Positions 23,620 to 31,806 of a stretch of DNA of 64,000 bases are shown piece after piece (the stretch's first letter is position 1; each line of letters begins with the position of its first letter). Source of the stretch: NBLH01 sp050296515. Its GTDB lineage: Bacteria > Bacteroidota > Bacteroidia > Bacteroidales > NBLH01. Location: assembly GCA_050296515.1 (NCBI GenBank), contig JBNKRJ010000033.1:4001-68000 (forward strand). The letters are read 5' to 3'. Position numbers and translations under genes: made by a program. Under the pieces are notes generated by a model that saw nothing but the letters and a program-made list of their open reading frames with translations, was not told the origin of the DNA and did no database searches.

Positions 23620-25911
23620 TTAGTGCCAAAGCCAGTTATCAGGAATCCTTTGTTTTTCCATGGTTCCCGATTCGACCTGTAAATTTAGATAGTGGCCATA
23701 TTTTGCCTGAAAATATTTTAGTTTAAAGGGATGAAGGCCCTCTTTAAGTGCAACCTTGCCACTTTTCGTTGTAGCCCACTGAAAGTTATCATTATCTACC
23801 ACTGGATAATCCTGAATATATAAAATGGCTCCATCATCGCAGGTTAAATAAAAATTATAAACATCATCACTTGGAATTTTTAAATAACCTGAATAAGTAA
23901 CTGCAAAGAAGCTATCTGTTCTATCTTCAGGCAATCGAATGTTACTAACTACACCATTGTAAATTTCCAAATCATCAATTTTTTTTGCCGAACTGTACTC
24001 TCCTTCATAATAGAGGTAAGATACTCCCATTCCATAATTTTTAACCTTCAGAGGTGTGAAATATTTCAGTTTTTCAAAGGTTGCTGTGACAGTCTGGCTT
24101 TTTTTTTCACTTGGAAGAAAGCTTGCTGTTTTTAATAAAATGGTACTATCCAGTTGTAAATTAATTGGTTCTGAATATTCATTTGATTCAGTATTAGGTT
24201 CAGTGCCATCAAATGTATAATAGATTTTTGAAGATGGAATATCATTTTTTAATTCCAGCACTATCTCATCATCAGTTGTTCTGTTCACTTCCTCGAAACC
24301 CTCAGGTGGGTTCACCCTATAATTTACGCCCCATTGATCAAGATAAGGGTAAAATTGATCCATTCTTTCAATGAAATCCTCCCAATTGTGCTTGTCTGAC
24401 TTGGTCCATAGGTTCTCAGCAAGAGCGCAAAGCCTCGGAAACAGCATATATTCTGCATGTTCCCCAGTTGGGATATATTCGGTCCATAAATTTGCCTGCG
24501 AACCAAGTATGTATTTGTGAAAGGTGCTGTCAAGTGCTTCAGGTACAGGCTGGTACATATATGCGTCCTTCAGGGTCGTCAATCCGCCAATAGCCAGGGG
24601 CTCGTTTATTTTTCCCTGGTAATGGTCGAAATAATTGGTAGCGTTTGGGCTCATAACAACATAATGTTTGCTCATAGCAGCTTCAATTCCACCTAATTCT
24701 CCTCGCCACGACATTACAGCTGCTCCATCAGCCAATCCTCCTTCTAAAATTTCATCCCACCCAATTATTTTTTTACCTTTTGAGTTCAGAAATTTCTCGA
24801 TTCGTTTGATAAAATAACTTTGCAGTTCATATTCGTTCTTCAGCTTTTCAGTTTTAATTCTTTTTTGGCAATCGGGGCATTCTTTCCATCTGGATTTAGG
24901 GCATTCATCTCCGCCAATGTGAATGTATTCGCCAGGAAATAAATCGATTACTTCTGTTAGAATGTCTTCTAAAAATTGAAAAGTTTCTTCTTTTCCAGCG
25001 CAATATACATCATTAAATACTCCCCAGGTGGTTGCTACCTCAAAAGGACCTCCTGTGCAGGAATATTCAGGATAGGCTGCTAACGCTGCTACAGAATGCC
25101 CGGGCATTTCAATTTCAGGAACAATAGTGACGAATCGTTTTTGTGCATACTCAACAACTTCTTTAATTTGTTCCTGGGTGTAAAACCCTCCGTGTTTTTT
25201 TTTATCGTATTTTGAGGGGTGTTCTATGGCATGACCTATTAAGGTTTCTTTTCGCCACGCTCCAATTTCTGTTAGTTTCGGATATTTTTTTATTTCAATT
25301 CGCCAGCCTTGGTCTTCGGTTAAATGCCAGTGAAATGTATTTAATTTTAGCCTGGCAGCCATATCTATCATTTTTTTAACAAATTCAACCGGGAAAAAGT
25401 GTCTGCAAACATCTAAATTCAAACCCCGCCATTTAAATTGTGGTTGGTCTGAAATCTGGCAAAAAGGTAATTTAAACCCTTCAGCTTCATGTGTATTGGC
25501 TGGAAGCATTTGAATTACGGACTGAACGCCATAAAAAATACCGGCTTCGCTTTTAGCAATTATTTGTATTCCGGTAGAATCAATAGTTAACTCATAAGCC
25601 TCCTCATTTCTAATTTCGTTAGATATTTTGAGAGAAATTGAAGTTCTGTTTTTCTTTTTTTTACCTAAATCTATTTCGTGAAAATTTTTTAAATAGGTTG
25701 AAAAATAATTGTCAATTGATTTTAACCCTTCATTATTCTTGTCGTAATTTAATAAGGTATGATTATCAAGTAAAAAATACCCATCATGGAGTTTTATATC
25801 ATTTGGTAATGGAATTATTTTAAAATCATTTATTTCAATAACTTCTTTTTTATCACAGGCAACCAGTATTGCTAAAAAAAGAATAATTACTAAATATTGA
25901 TTCTTAATCAT
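23620..25911 (-). CDS. GH20 beta-N-acetylhexosaminidase lipoprotein with PA14 domain
   Basis: A 763-residue surface or periplasmic enzyme that removes terminal beta-linked GlcNAc/GalNAc from glycans or chitin fragments. The frame opens at 25944, but the ATG at 25911 gives MIKNQYLVIILFLAILVACD, a clean lipoprotein signal (cysteine 19), and is preferred. A GH20b domain (about 30-155) precedes the catalytic barrel with FKWRGLNLDVCRHFFPVEFV, FHWHLTEDQGWRIEI and the acid/stabiliser pair in HIGGDECPKSRW. A chitobiase-like C-terminal segment (about 565-610) and a PA14 sugar-binding domain (about 640-745, with YSGYLKIPSDDVYNFYLTCDDGA) follow. A -7 box lies at 25974-25981. Confidence 0.94.
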   Translation of the reverse strand: MIKNQYLVIILFLAILVACDKKEVIEINDFKIIPLPNDIKLHDGYFLLDNHTLLNYDKNNEGLKSIDNYFSTYLKNFHEIDLGKKKKNRTSISLKISNEIRNEEAYELTIDSTGIQIIAKSEAGIFYGVQSVIQMLPANTHEAEGFKLPFCQISDQPQFKWRGLNLDVCRHFFPVEFVKKMIDMAARLKLNTFHWHLTEDQGWRIEIKKYPKLTEIGAWRKETLIGHAIEHPSKYDKKKHGGFYTQEQIKEVVEYAQKRFVTIVPEIEMPGHSVAALAAYPEYSCTGGPFEVATTWGVFNDVYCAGKEETFQFLEDILTEVIDLFPGEYIHIGGDECPKSRWKECPDCQKRIKTEKLKNEYELQSYFIKRIEKFLNSKGKKIIGWDEILEGGLADGAAVMSWRGELGGIEAAMSKHYVVMSPNATNYFDHYQGKINEPLAIGGLTTLKDAYMYQPVPEALDSTFHKYILGSQANLWTEYIPTGEHAEYMLFPRLCALAENLWTKSDKHNWEDFIERMDQFYPYLDQWGVNYRVNPPEGFEEVNRTTDDEIVLELKNDIPSSKIYYTFDGTEPNTESNEYSEPINLQLDSTILLKTASFLPSEKKSQTVTATFEKLKYFTPLKVKNYGMGVSYLYYEGEYSSAKKIDDLEIYNGVVSNIRLPEDRTDSFFAVTYSGYLKIPSDDVYNFYLTCDDGAILYIQDYPVVDNDNFQWATTKSGKVALKEGLHPFKLKYFQAKYGHYLNLQVESGTMEKQRIPDNWLWH

Positions 25912-25973
25912 TTTATAGTGAGGTTTTTGGTTAATAAAGTACAACAGACAAAATCATTTTGAGCTATTCACTG

Positions 25974-25981
25974 CAAATTTA
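25974..25981 (-). promoter_or_regulatory. -7 box upstream of the GH20 gene
   Basis: CAAATTTA reverse-complements to TAAATTTG, an exact TAnnTTTG match, 63 bases before the chosen start at 25911 (30 before the longer frame start). No clear -33 TTG is seen. Confidence 0.4.
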
Positions 25982-26141
25982 GATAAATAAATAAGTGTTT
26001 AAAATAGCATTGGCTAGGCTTAAAAATAGGCTAAAATAGAAAAGCCAAAGTCAATCTCCAACAATATTCATGCTGCAGATTCAAGTATCCTTGGTATTGT
26101 GTTATTAATCAGAAAGTTGGTGGGGTTCGTTTAACGTATGT

Positions 26142-26759
26142 TTATTGGGTCGAATTGTATAAATCATTCAGTAATTGTTTATTTTTCTGGGCCTTTTCGT
26201 TGATCCATTTCTCCCAGTTTAAATCATCTTTAGTAAGTTTGCCTGCATATCTGGTGAATGTTGGAAATTCCTCTTCATTGCTGCATTGTTCATCGGTAAT
26301 TGGGTTAAACTTAATTTTAATAAGTTTGCCTTTGTCGAAATAAAACCTTTGCTCGCTACACTCATAGCCAGTAGATTTTATGTAATAAAAAATCAGGTTT
26401 CCTTTTTCATCATAAAACATTTCTTTGTAATCTGTGTAAGAGGGCATTCCTTCAGTGTAAATAACTTTTCGTAAGATGGTCCAGTTTTTAAGTTCCGCAT
26501 AACTTTCTGCCTCTTCAGCATTGCTGTACTCATCGTAAAAATAGGTGATACTGATGTTAACAGGTCCTAACGCAGGCCTGTTTTGGATGTTATTTATTTT
26601 AAAATGAGGAGGTAAAAAATCAAGTCCTTCTGCCTCTGAGTCAGTAATTTGCTTGTTGTAATCAATGTAGGTTTGTCTTATTTTTTTAACAATTTCTTCT
26701 TGTGCAAAACCAGTTGAAATGAACATTGAAAAGAGACTGAAGACTAGTATTTTTTTCAT
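26142..26759 (-). CDS. Secreted hypothetical protein
   Basis: A 205-residue protein with a signal peptide (ending FAQE, about residue 19). The mature protein has repeated beta-hairpin-like Tyr-rich segments (YFYDEYSNAEEAESYAEL, YYIKSTGYECSEQRFYFDKG, the last containing a 'YFDKGKLIKI' pattern typical of proteins that end in MORN-like strands). Two cysteines (about 132 and 160) could form a disulphide. No catalytic residues or family are recognised. It is alone on its strand, followed at about 200 bp by the GH20 gene. Confidence 0.65.
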   Translation of the reverse strand: MKKILVFSLFSMFISTGFAQEEIVKKIRQTYIDYNKQITDSEAEGLDFLPPHFKINNIQNRPALGPVNISITYFYDEYSNAEEAESYAELKNWTILRKVIYTEGMPSYTDYKEMFYDEKGNLIFYYIKSTGYECSEQRFYFDKGKLIKIKFNPITDEQCSNEEEFPTFTRYAGKLTKDDLNWEKWINEKAQKNKQLLNDLYNSTQ

Positions 26760-26800
26760 AACAGAGTGATTATAAATTTACTGCTTCTATAAAATTAATC

Positions 26801-26825
26801 ACCGTGCCAGGTTAAATGGCACGGT
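26801..26825 (-). terminator. Hairpin terminator downstream of the 26870-27295 gene
   Basis: ACCGTGCCA (26801-26809) and TGGCACGGT (26817-26825) form a perfect 9-bp stem with a 7-nt loop. Read on the minus strand it lies 45 bases after the stop at 26870 and is followed by GATTAATTTTAT, a weak U-rich tail, so intrinsic termination is plausible. Confidence 0.55.
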
Positions 26826-26869
26826 TGATCAAATTTGAGAGTTAAATACTGAATATTCAGTGTAAAAGG

Positions 26870-27295
26870 TTACTTCCATTTTACGGTAACCTCTTCTCCT
26901 TCCGGAATCATTTTCCCTTTCTTTTGCTTGAATCTTAAAGTTTTGTTCTCTTCGTCCCGCTCAATTTTTATGTCTTTAGCATCTTCCTTCAGCAGCTTTA
27001 CCTTATCTGTATTTTCCCAGTCTACATCAGTGAAATCAATTATTTCGTTCATTTTGATGTCATTAAACAAAATGGTACGGAAAATTCCATCTTTTGTAAT
27101 TGTATAGTTCATTGGGATCAATTTATTCTTATCGGCCTCATCAGGAATATAAATGTTCCAGTAAGTAGATTTAACTGCGCTAACATCAAACGAAAATGTC
27201 TCGGTATTGGTTTTAAAAGTAACAGTAAATTCATCAGTTTTGTTCTCCAGCATAAGTGTGGAAATCGCAATGATGATCCATAATTTCATATTCAT
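26870..27295 (-). CDS. Small hypothetical exported protein
   Basis: A 141-residue protein beginning with a short hydrophobic helix (about 4-18) that could be a signal peptide or anchor, followed by a beta-rich acidic/basic part with ENKTLRFKQKKGKMIPEGEE. The cleavage site is not obvious (IIAISTLMLENK). No domain is recognised. The methyltransferase gene ends 17 bases upstream on the same strand, so they may share a transcript. A good hairpin terminator follows. Confidence 0.55.
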   Translation of the reverse strand: MNMKLWIIIAISTLMLENKTDEFTVTFKTNTETFSFDVSAVKSTYWNIYIPDEADKNKLIPMNYTITKDGIFRTILFNDIKMNEIIDFTDVDWENTDKVKLLKEDAKDIKIERDEENKTLRFKQKKGKMIPEGEEVTVKWK

Positions 27296-27311
27296 AGCAA
27301 TCTGTTTTTTG

Positions 27312-27887
27312 TTAAATACTTTTTACAATGACGTAAACGGAATCGTTATCTTCCATTTCTTTATAAGTTTCAATTTCAATAATCTCAAAATCTTCGCTAA
27401 AATAATTAATTAGTTCCTCTTTTGTGTAATAAACAAACCTTAATCCTTTATATATTTCTTCTTTATCACCATGCCAAAAGCTGTGAAGTAGCAATCCTTG
27501 GCTATTTAGCATTTCTTTCTGTTTTTTTATCGATTTTTTTAGCTTTTTGGTTGAAAGATGATGCAGTACCTTGTTAGAATAAATACAATCAAATTTTCGG
27601 TTAGTGATTAATGTTTCTGCATCTAAATGAATCAAATCCGCATTTGGATGCTTTTCGCGATACATATCAAGAAATATATCTGAATTATCGGAACCAGTAA
27701 CATCAAAATCATTCTTTAAAATATCTAAGTCTTTACCAGGTCCCATTCCCAATTCTAAAACAGTAGATTTTTCAGGAAGGTGTTTTTTCAGGATTTCAAT
27801 TAGTTCTTTGCCATCATATCCTTCGGCCATGCTAATGTACTCCATTACATGTTTTTTCGAGTGGTAGAAATCTTTTTTCGTGGTCAT
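27312..27887 (-). CDS. SAM-dependent class I methyltransferase
   Basis: A 191-residue cytosolic enzyme of the methyltransferase-11/12 type. Motif I is VLELGMGPGKDLDIL (about 40-55), motif II/post-I DLIHLDAETL (about 90-100), and motif IV-like FDCIYSNKVLHHLS (about 107-121). The 'HL' after motif IV fits small-molecule O- or N-methyltransferases. The substrate cannot be deduced. A -7 box at 27907-27914 precedes it closely. Confidence 0.9.
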   Translation of the reverse strand: MTTKKDFYHSKKHVMEYISMAEGYDGKELIEILKKHLPEKSTVLELGMGPGKDLDILKNDFDVTGSDNSDIFLDMYREKHPNADLIHLDAETLITNRKFDCIYSNKVLHHLSTKKLKKSIKKQKEMLNSQGLLLHSFWHGDKEEIYKGLRFVYYTKEELINYFSEDFEIIEIETYKEMEDNDSVYVIVKSI

Positions 27888-27906
27888 GGCAAAATAGTTT
27901 GTTAAT

Positions 27907-27914
27907 CAAATATA
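27907..27914 (-). promoter_or_regulatory. -7 box upstream of the methyltransferase gene
   Basis: CAAATATA reverse-complements to TATATTTG (TAnnTTTG exact), 20 bases before the start at 27887. A -33 partner is not clear. Confidence 0.4.
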
Positions 27915-27954
27915 ACAAAAAAGAGTGAATGTTGGATGAACTTTGATTATTTCC

Positions 27955-28152
27955 TTACTCTTGCTTAATTTGTTTTACGCGGCCAACCTTTCCGTCTTTA
28001 AGTTGTACCTTAATCCCATGAGGATGAGTAGAACTGTTTGTTAATATTTTTGCCACAATTCCCTCTGTTAGTTTACCGCTACGCTGATCTGCTTTTAATA
28101 TGATGGCAACCAGCATTCCCACTTTTATATTGTTTCTAATTGTGCCTTCCAT
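27955..28152 (-). CDS. YwbE family protein
   Basis: A 65-residue protein that matches YwbE/DUF2196 over its length, with VGMLVAIILKADQRSGKLTEG and SSTHPHGIKVQLKDGKVGRV. The fold is a small beta barrel; the function is unknown. The gene starts nine bases after the DNPH1-like gene's stop on the same strand, so both are probably on one transcript. Confidence 0.9.
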   Translation of the reverse strand: MEGTIRNNIKVGMLVAIILKADQRSGKLTEGIVAKILTNSSTHPHGIKVQLKDGKVGRVKQIKQE

Positions 28153-28161
28153 TCTAATGAG

Positions 28162-28584
28162 TTATTTGGTTAGTGAAGCAAAGAAAATGGCAGTGATTTC
28201 CTCTATTTGGTTGAAATTTTTGTATTCTTTTGCAGTGACTCCTTTTGCTCCCTTTATCATGGCTGAAATACGTTTTCCTTCAATATTTCTGTAAAGAGCC
28301 AATATTTTTTTACCATTTTCAAGAGCACGACCAATTTCATAACCCACGCCAAGACTTGGTGTAGTTATCTCAGCCACAATTACATCCGAACTCAATAGCC
28401 AGTTCATGTCCCTGTCGTGAATATGCTTGTCACTATTGTGCTCTTCTCCCATTCCTGAAAGAGAGACCTCTCCTATGAACTCTGTTAATACTTCTCCATA
28501 TAGTTTTAGGTGTTCGATAATTTGACCATAAAGTGCTACATCTCCTCTTCCACCTGAGATGGAACCTGCAAAGTATATTCTCAT
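28162..28584 (-). CDS. 2'-deoxynucleoside 5'-phosphate N-hydrolase-like protein (DNPH1/Rcl)
   Basis: A 140-residue member of the nucleoside deoxyribosyltransferase superfamily. The N-terminal MRIYFAGSISGGRGDVALY resembles the Rcl/DNPH1 signature (GSIRGGRED), and the conserved DRDMNWLLSSDVIVAEITTPSLGVGYEIGRAL holds the aspartate and the catalytic glutamate (in VGYEIGRAL) of the family. DNPH1 cleaves the glycosidic bond of deoxynucleoside monophosphates and so removes modified nucleotides from the pool; the bacterial role is inferred. Start ATG gives the expected beginning of the first beta strand. Confidence 0.88.
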   Translation of the reverse strand: MRIYFAGSISGGRGDVALYGQIIEHLKLYGEVLTEFIGEVSLSGMGEEHNSDKHIHDRDMNWLLSSDVIVAEITTPSLGVGYEIGRALENGKKILALYRNIEGKRISAMIKGAKGVTAKEYKNFNQIEEITAIFFASLTK

Positions 28585-28621
28585 TTATATTTTCAATTTT
28601 TAAAGAACCGACAATCTTTTA

Positions 28622-28669
28622 TCAATCTTCCTTCAATCTAATTCAATCTGATTTTCTCAACCTCAATCA
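28622..28669. repeat. Short TCAATCT microrepeats
   Basis: TCAATCT occurs at 28622-28628, 28633-28639 and 28643-28649, with TCAATCA at 28663-28669 overlapping the 3' end of the CoA-binding gene. Units are spaced irregularly (11, 10 and 20 bp). This looks like low-complexity DNA rather than a functional array. Confidence 0.45.
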
Positions 28670-29152
28670 ATTCTTCTGTATCTCTTTAATCTTAAGCTTG
28701 CCCGAAATGTTCATTAAAAACTTAAAAAACGAGTGAAATCCATCCGGTTTCAAAAACATCATAGGGCAAGCCATTGGTATCACTTCAACACCTTTTTCTT
28801 CGGCCAGTTGAATCGCTTCTTTGTTAAAACTCCCTTCACCCATCGATTTGTGTATCCAAACGTGTTTTATTCCCAATTCAATGCACTGCTGCATAATTTC
28901 TAAAGTTCCTTTTGGTGGTGTGCTTATCATAACAGCTTCTACTGTCTCAGGAACTGACTTTAAATCAGGATAGCAGGTAACATCTTTTACGTCATCTGCT
29001 TTCACATTTACTGCGAACACTTTGTACCCGCTTTTTTCAAATTTTTCATAAAGATGATTGGCAACTTCAGCACCCTTACTTGAATAACCGGCAATGGCAA
29101 TGTTTTTCTTCGCTAAAAAATTATTTACTCTTTGCTTAAATTTAGCATCCAT
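28667..29152 (-). CDS. CoA-binding domain protein
   Basis: A 161-residue cytosolic protein made of one CoA-binding (Rossmann) domain: NIAIAGYSSKGAEVANHLYEKF, then VFAVNVKADDVKDVTCYPDL, VEAVMISTPPKGTLEIMQQC and GEGSFNKEAIQLAEEKGVEVIPM. Small YccU-type proteins of this kind bind CoA-like ligands but have no known reaction. The stop codon lies within short TCAATCT repeats. No partner gene is evident. Confidence 0.9.
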   Translation of the reverse strand: MDAKFKQRVNNFLAKKNIAIAGYSSKGAEVANHLYEKFEKSGYKVFAVNVKADDVKDVTCYPDLKSVPETVEAVMISTPPKGTLEIMQQCIELGIKHVWIHKSMGEGSFNKEAIQLAEEKGVEVIPMACPMMFLKPDGFHSFFKFLMNISGKLKIKEIQKN

Positions 29153-29196
29153 ACTATTGTTTTTCAGGGTTGAGCAATATGTTTTGTGCGAAAGTA

Positions 29197-29481
29197 CTAA
29201 GTTTTTCGATTCGTTTGTTTGGTTTTGGTTTTAAACATTCTAAAAAATTCCAACAGTTCTGCTTTTCTATCTTTTGAAAGATGGTGCCACCTGATTCCCT
29301 GAATGGCTCCTTCGAGTGCATAAAGCCTGTTAATACAAGCGCTTTCATCAATAGTTTTTATCCTGGTAAATGCTTTTTCGCAACCAATTTGGGTTAATTC
29401 TTCAATAGAATTAATCCCAACCAGGGTAAGTTGTTTTACCAGTTCTTTACCCAGGTTGGGTTGAGATATTAAATTGTTCAT
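29197..29481 (-). CDS. TfoX C-terminal domain protein
   Basis: A 94-residue protein with LISQPNLGKELVKQLTLVGINSIEELTQIGCEKAF, the TfoX/Sxy C-terminal helix-hairpin-helix domain, continuing with CINRLYALEGAIQGIRWHHLS. The N-terminal TfoX domain, which in gammaproteobacteria helps switch on competence, is absent, so a competence role should not be assumed. Stand-alone forms of the C-terminal domain are frequent in Bacteroidota. The C-terminal end is basic (KTKTKQTNRKT). Confidence 0.88.
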   Translation of the reverse strand: MNNLISQPNLGKELVKQLTLVGINSIEELTQIGCEKAFTRIKTIDESACINRLYALEGAIQGIRWHHLSKDRKAELLEFFRMFKTKTKQTNRKT

Positions 29482-29521
29482 AATCAGTATTTAGATTGAA
29501 TGATAGTATAATTTGATACTA

Positions 29522-29767
29522 TCAAAAATAACTCTTCCAGGCTGGCATTTTGCTCATTGTATCTTTGGCCATTTGCTCTGCTTTTTCATGGTTTAAGTCA
29601 GATGTTCGCATAATAAAACCAGTCATGTCTTTTAGTTTTTGATCAAAAGGTTTTAATGTTCCTGAGTCATCGGTGCAGTGTACACAGTACTTGTTCTCTG
29701 TGTTTTTTCCACCAAAATCTTCTGCCTTTTTCATTGGCATTCCGCAACTTTCGCAAATTTTTTCCAT
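29522..29767 (-). CDS. Putative zinc-ribbon protein
   Basis: An 81-residue protein with a four-cysteine zinc ribbon: CESCGMPM (Cys5, Cys8) and YCVHCTDD (about Cys28, Cys31), then a helical tail with FDQKLKDMTGFIMRT. It corresponds to the 'putative zinc ribbon' family, which is also found attached to transcription regulators and methyltransferases. No partner is nearby. The function is not known. Confidence 0.85.
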   Translation of the reverse strand: MEKICESCGMPMKKAEDFGGKNTENKYCVHCTDDSGTLKPFDQKLKDMTGFIMRTSDLNHEKAEQMAKDTMSKMPAWKSYF

Positions 29768-29848
29768 TGTTTTAATTTTAGGTGTTAGATATTTGTTTGA
29801 TCCTGAATTAGTTTCCCTTAAAATTCAGGTTGTTTTTAATTGCATAAA

Positions 29849-29930
29849 GCAAGAAGTTGGAAGCACAAAGAAATATTTTTTTGAATTTAATACTTCCCTC
29901 TCTATACTTCAAACTTCACACTTTAAAAGC
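29849..29930. repeat. GAAG-heptad inverted repeat without a gene
   Basis: The left arm AGCAAGAAGTTGGAAGCACA (29849-29868) resembles the repeat that flanks the four-helix-bundle gene; the right arm (about 29892-29930) is its imperfect inverted counterpart, reading on the minus strand AAAGTGTGAAGTTTGAAG. The right arm forms the last six codons and the stop (29909-29911) of the TetR gene. Confidence 0.4.
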
Positions 29931-30502
29931 CTCATAAACGTATCAATTATCTGTTCTTTCTTCTGATTCATCAGTTTTCCCTTGCCATTTACAAAATATT
30001 CTTTCCTGGACAGATAGTAATTAATACTTGCAAAGAAGAAAGAGACAGACATGGTTATATCTTTTACACTAAATTGGCCTGTTTCGTTGCCAGCTTCAAT
30101 TTTTCGGTAAAGAATGTTTTTAATAATGGTTTCGTTAGCTAAAATGCTTTGTTGTATGCTTGAATCAAAAAAAGGAAACTCTTTTGCAATGATTACGTAA
30201 AAGTTTTCATTATCAGCGATTAAACTCAGATAGCTTTCGAGCAAAGGAATAATATCTGTCTGGTTTTCAGTAATGCTTTTAAGTTTTCGTGCAATTTTAA
30301 GAAGCTCATTCTGGCATATATTTGAAATAAGAATTTCTTTTGTCTCGAAATGAGCAAATAATGTCCCGTGTGCAATTCCTGCTTTTTTTGCAACATCCAA
30401 CGTTTTTAAATTGATAATTCCCTGTTCAATTATCAACTCTTTTGATGTTTTAACTATTTTGTCAAATGTTTGTTGCTTAGCTATTTGTCTTTTATTTTTC
30501 AT
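29909..30502 (-). CDS. TetR/AcrR family regulator
   Basis: A 197-residue repressor-type protein. The frame is open back to 30559, but the ATG at 30502 gives MKNKRQIAKQQTFDKIVKTS and is supported because a twin palindrome, a likely operator, occupies 30503-30531, where the longer start would translate it. The helix-turn-helix lies at about residues 30-55 (DVAKKAGIAHGTLFAHFETKE), and the ligand/dimer domain follows. Autoregulation is inferred from the operator. No efflux or enzyme gene sits next to it, so its targets are unknown. The C-terminus has been rebuilt by a repeat. Confidence 0.86.
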   Translation of the reverse strand: MKNKRQIAKQQTFDKIVKTSKELIIEQGIINLKTLDVAKKAGIAHGTLFAHFETKEILISNICQNELLKIARKLKSITENQTDIIPLLESYLSLIADNENFYVIIAKEFPFFDSSIQQSILANETIIKNILYRKIEAGNETGQFSVKDITMSVSFFFASINYYLSRKEYFVNGKGKLMNQKKEQIIDTFMRLLKCEV

Positions 30503-30531
30503 TGAGTAAATACTCGTTGAGTAGTTACTCA
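30503..30531. promoter_or_regulatory. Tandem TetR-type operator
   Basis: TGAGTA-AA-TACTC (30503-30515, last base off by one) and TGAGTA-GT-TACTCA (30518-30531, perfect 6-bp arms) are two adjacent palindromes with centres 15 bp apart. They lie immediately before the chosen TetR start codon, the usual place for autorepression. Confidence 0.6.
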
Positions 30532-30666
30532 AAATTAAGATCTTTTTAGAAGAAAACAAAATATAATTTTGAGAATTTTAAAAAATGGAAGCAAATTAGG
30601 TGATTTTAGCCATTCCTTTTAACTTTAAGCCGAAATAACAATGGTCAATATTACTGGTTTTCTTAT

Positions 30667-31806
30667 ATGAATACACAGGTCAAAACGCGAATGCCTTTAA
30701 TGGAAAAGTATGGTCTTTGGTATTTAAGGCGTATGCGGAAAAAGCAACCCCTTGAAAGGACTGATGTTAAGGCTTATATTCTTGATAACCAGGAGCGTGA
30801 AGAAATTAATAGAATTGAAAAGCAAGCTATTGTTAATGTTACAATTGCAGGTGTTTTATCATCAATTATTTCAGGCTTAGCCGGATTTTATGCAGATCCA
30901 TTGCTGGATGTAGCAACTGACTTTTTTTCAAAAGAGAACCTTTGGTATTGGGGAATTGTAATGGGGGTGACCATTGCTGTTTCATTAATCGAGATTTTTT
31001 ACATCTATTATGATATGATGGCCAAAACCAATGCCTTAACAAAAGCTGCTCATTTGCAATTGTTTATGAATGATAGTAAAACTGACGATATTGCCTCTTC
31101 TATTGTAAGAGCCGCACTTGAGTTGCCTAATAAAAAGAAATCTGATATAGACATTGATCCCAAAAAGGAATCATCGAAACTGGTTATATTCTTAGCTACA
31201 GTATTTTATAAACTTAAAGTTTCGGTGACCAACTTTGTTTTAAAGGCACTTGTAAAAAGAATGATGGGACGGGCAATTAGCCGGGCCTGGTTAAATTTTT
31301 TATCGGTACCGGTTTGTGTATTATGGAATGGAATTGTTTGCTGGTTGGTGATTAGGGAGGTTAAAATCAGGGTATTAGGACCATCTGCTGCCAATGAAAT
31401 TCTTCATCGTTTAGAAAAACAGGAAGTAGGTCTTTCGGAAAATGTCCAATTGGCTTTGCTTCGTGCAGTTGGGAGTTGTATTGTTCGCACAGCCGATTTA
31501 CATCCTAACCTGGAATATTTTTACAGAATTTTAGAAGAAACTTTTGAACATCCTCAGGGTGAGGTAATGGATGATTCTAAATTGTTTTTAGAAGAATTAC
31601 CACAACTTGAAACAGAAGAACAGCACATTGTTTTAAATACGCTGGTGTATGCTGCTATTTTGGATGGAAAAGTTACCCTAAGGGAGAGAAAGCTGCTTGA
31701 AAAAGCTTTTGAGATGTGCGATAAAATATTTAATTACAATCAAATAAGAGGATATCTGGATGCGTTTAGAGCTGGCCAGCTAATTGATTTTGAGATAGAT
31801 AACTAA
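30667..31806 (+). CDS. Membrane protein with TerB-like C-terminal domain
   Basis: A 379-residue protein. After a basic, helical N-terminus (about 1-55), three membrane helices are visible (about 55-75, 95-115 and 210-230), with a hydrophilic segment (about 120-185) between the second and third. The last 130 residues are helical and acidic, with LVYAAILDGKVTLRERKLLEKAFEMC, the TerB/DjlA-type helical pattern that in related proteins binds metal or lipids. I do not recognise a characterised homologue. It is divergently placed from the TetR gene, a position that makes it a possible target of that regulator, but no palindrome is seen at its own start. Confidence 0.6.
   Translation: MNTQVKTRMPLMEKYGLWYLRRMRKKQPLERTDVKAYILDNQEREEINRIEKQAIVNVTIAGVLSSIISGLAGFYADPLLDVATDFFSKENLWYWGIVMGVTIAVSLIEIFYIYYDMMAKTNALTKAAHLQLFMNDSKTDDIASSIVRAALELPNKKKSDIDIDPKKESSKLVIFLATVFYKLKVSVTNFVLKALVKRMMGRAISRAWLNFLSVPVCVLWNGIVCWLVIREVKIRVLGPSAANEILHRLEKQEVGLSENVQLALLRAVGSCIVRTADLHPNLEYFYRILEETFEHPQGEVMDDSKLFLEELPQLETEEQHIVLNTLVYAAILDGKVTLRERKLLEKAFEMCDKIFNYNQIRGYLDAFRAGQLIDFEIDN

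Noticed and set aside
28622..28669. CRISPR-like array
   Set aside because: Repeats are only 7 bp, spacing is irregular, and no cas genes are nearby.
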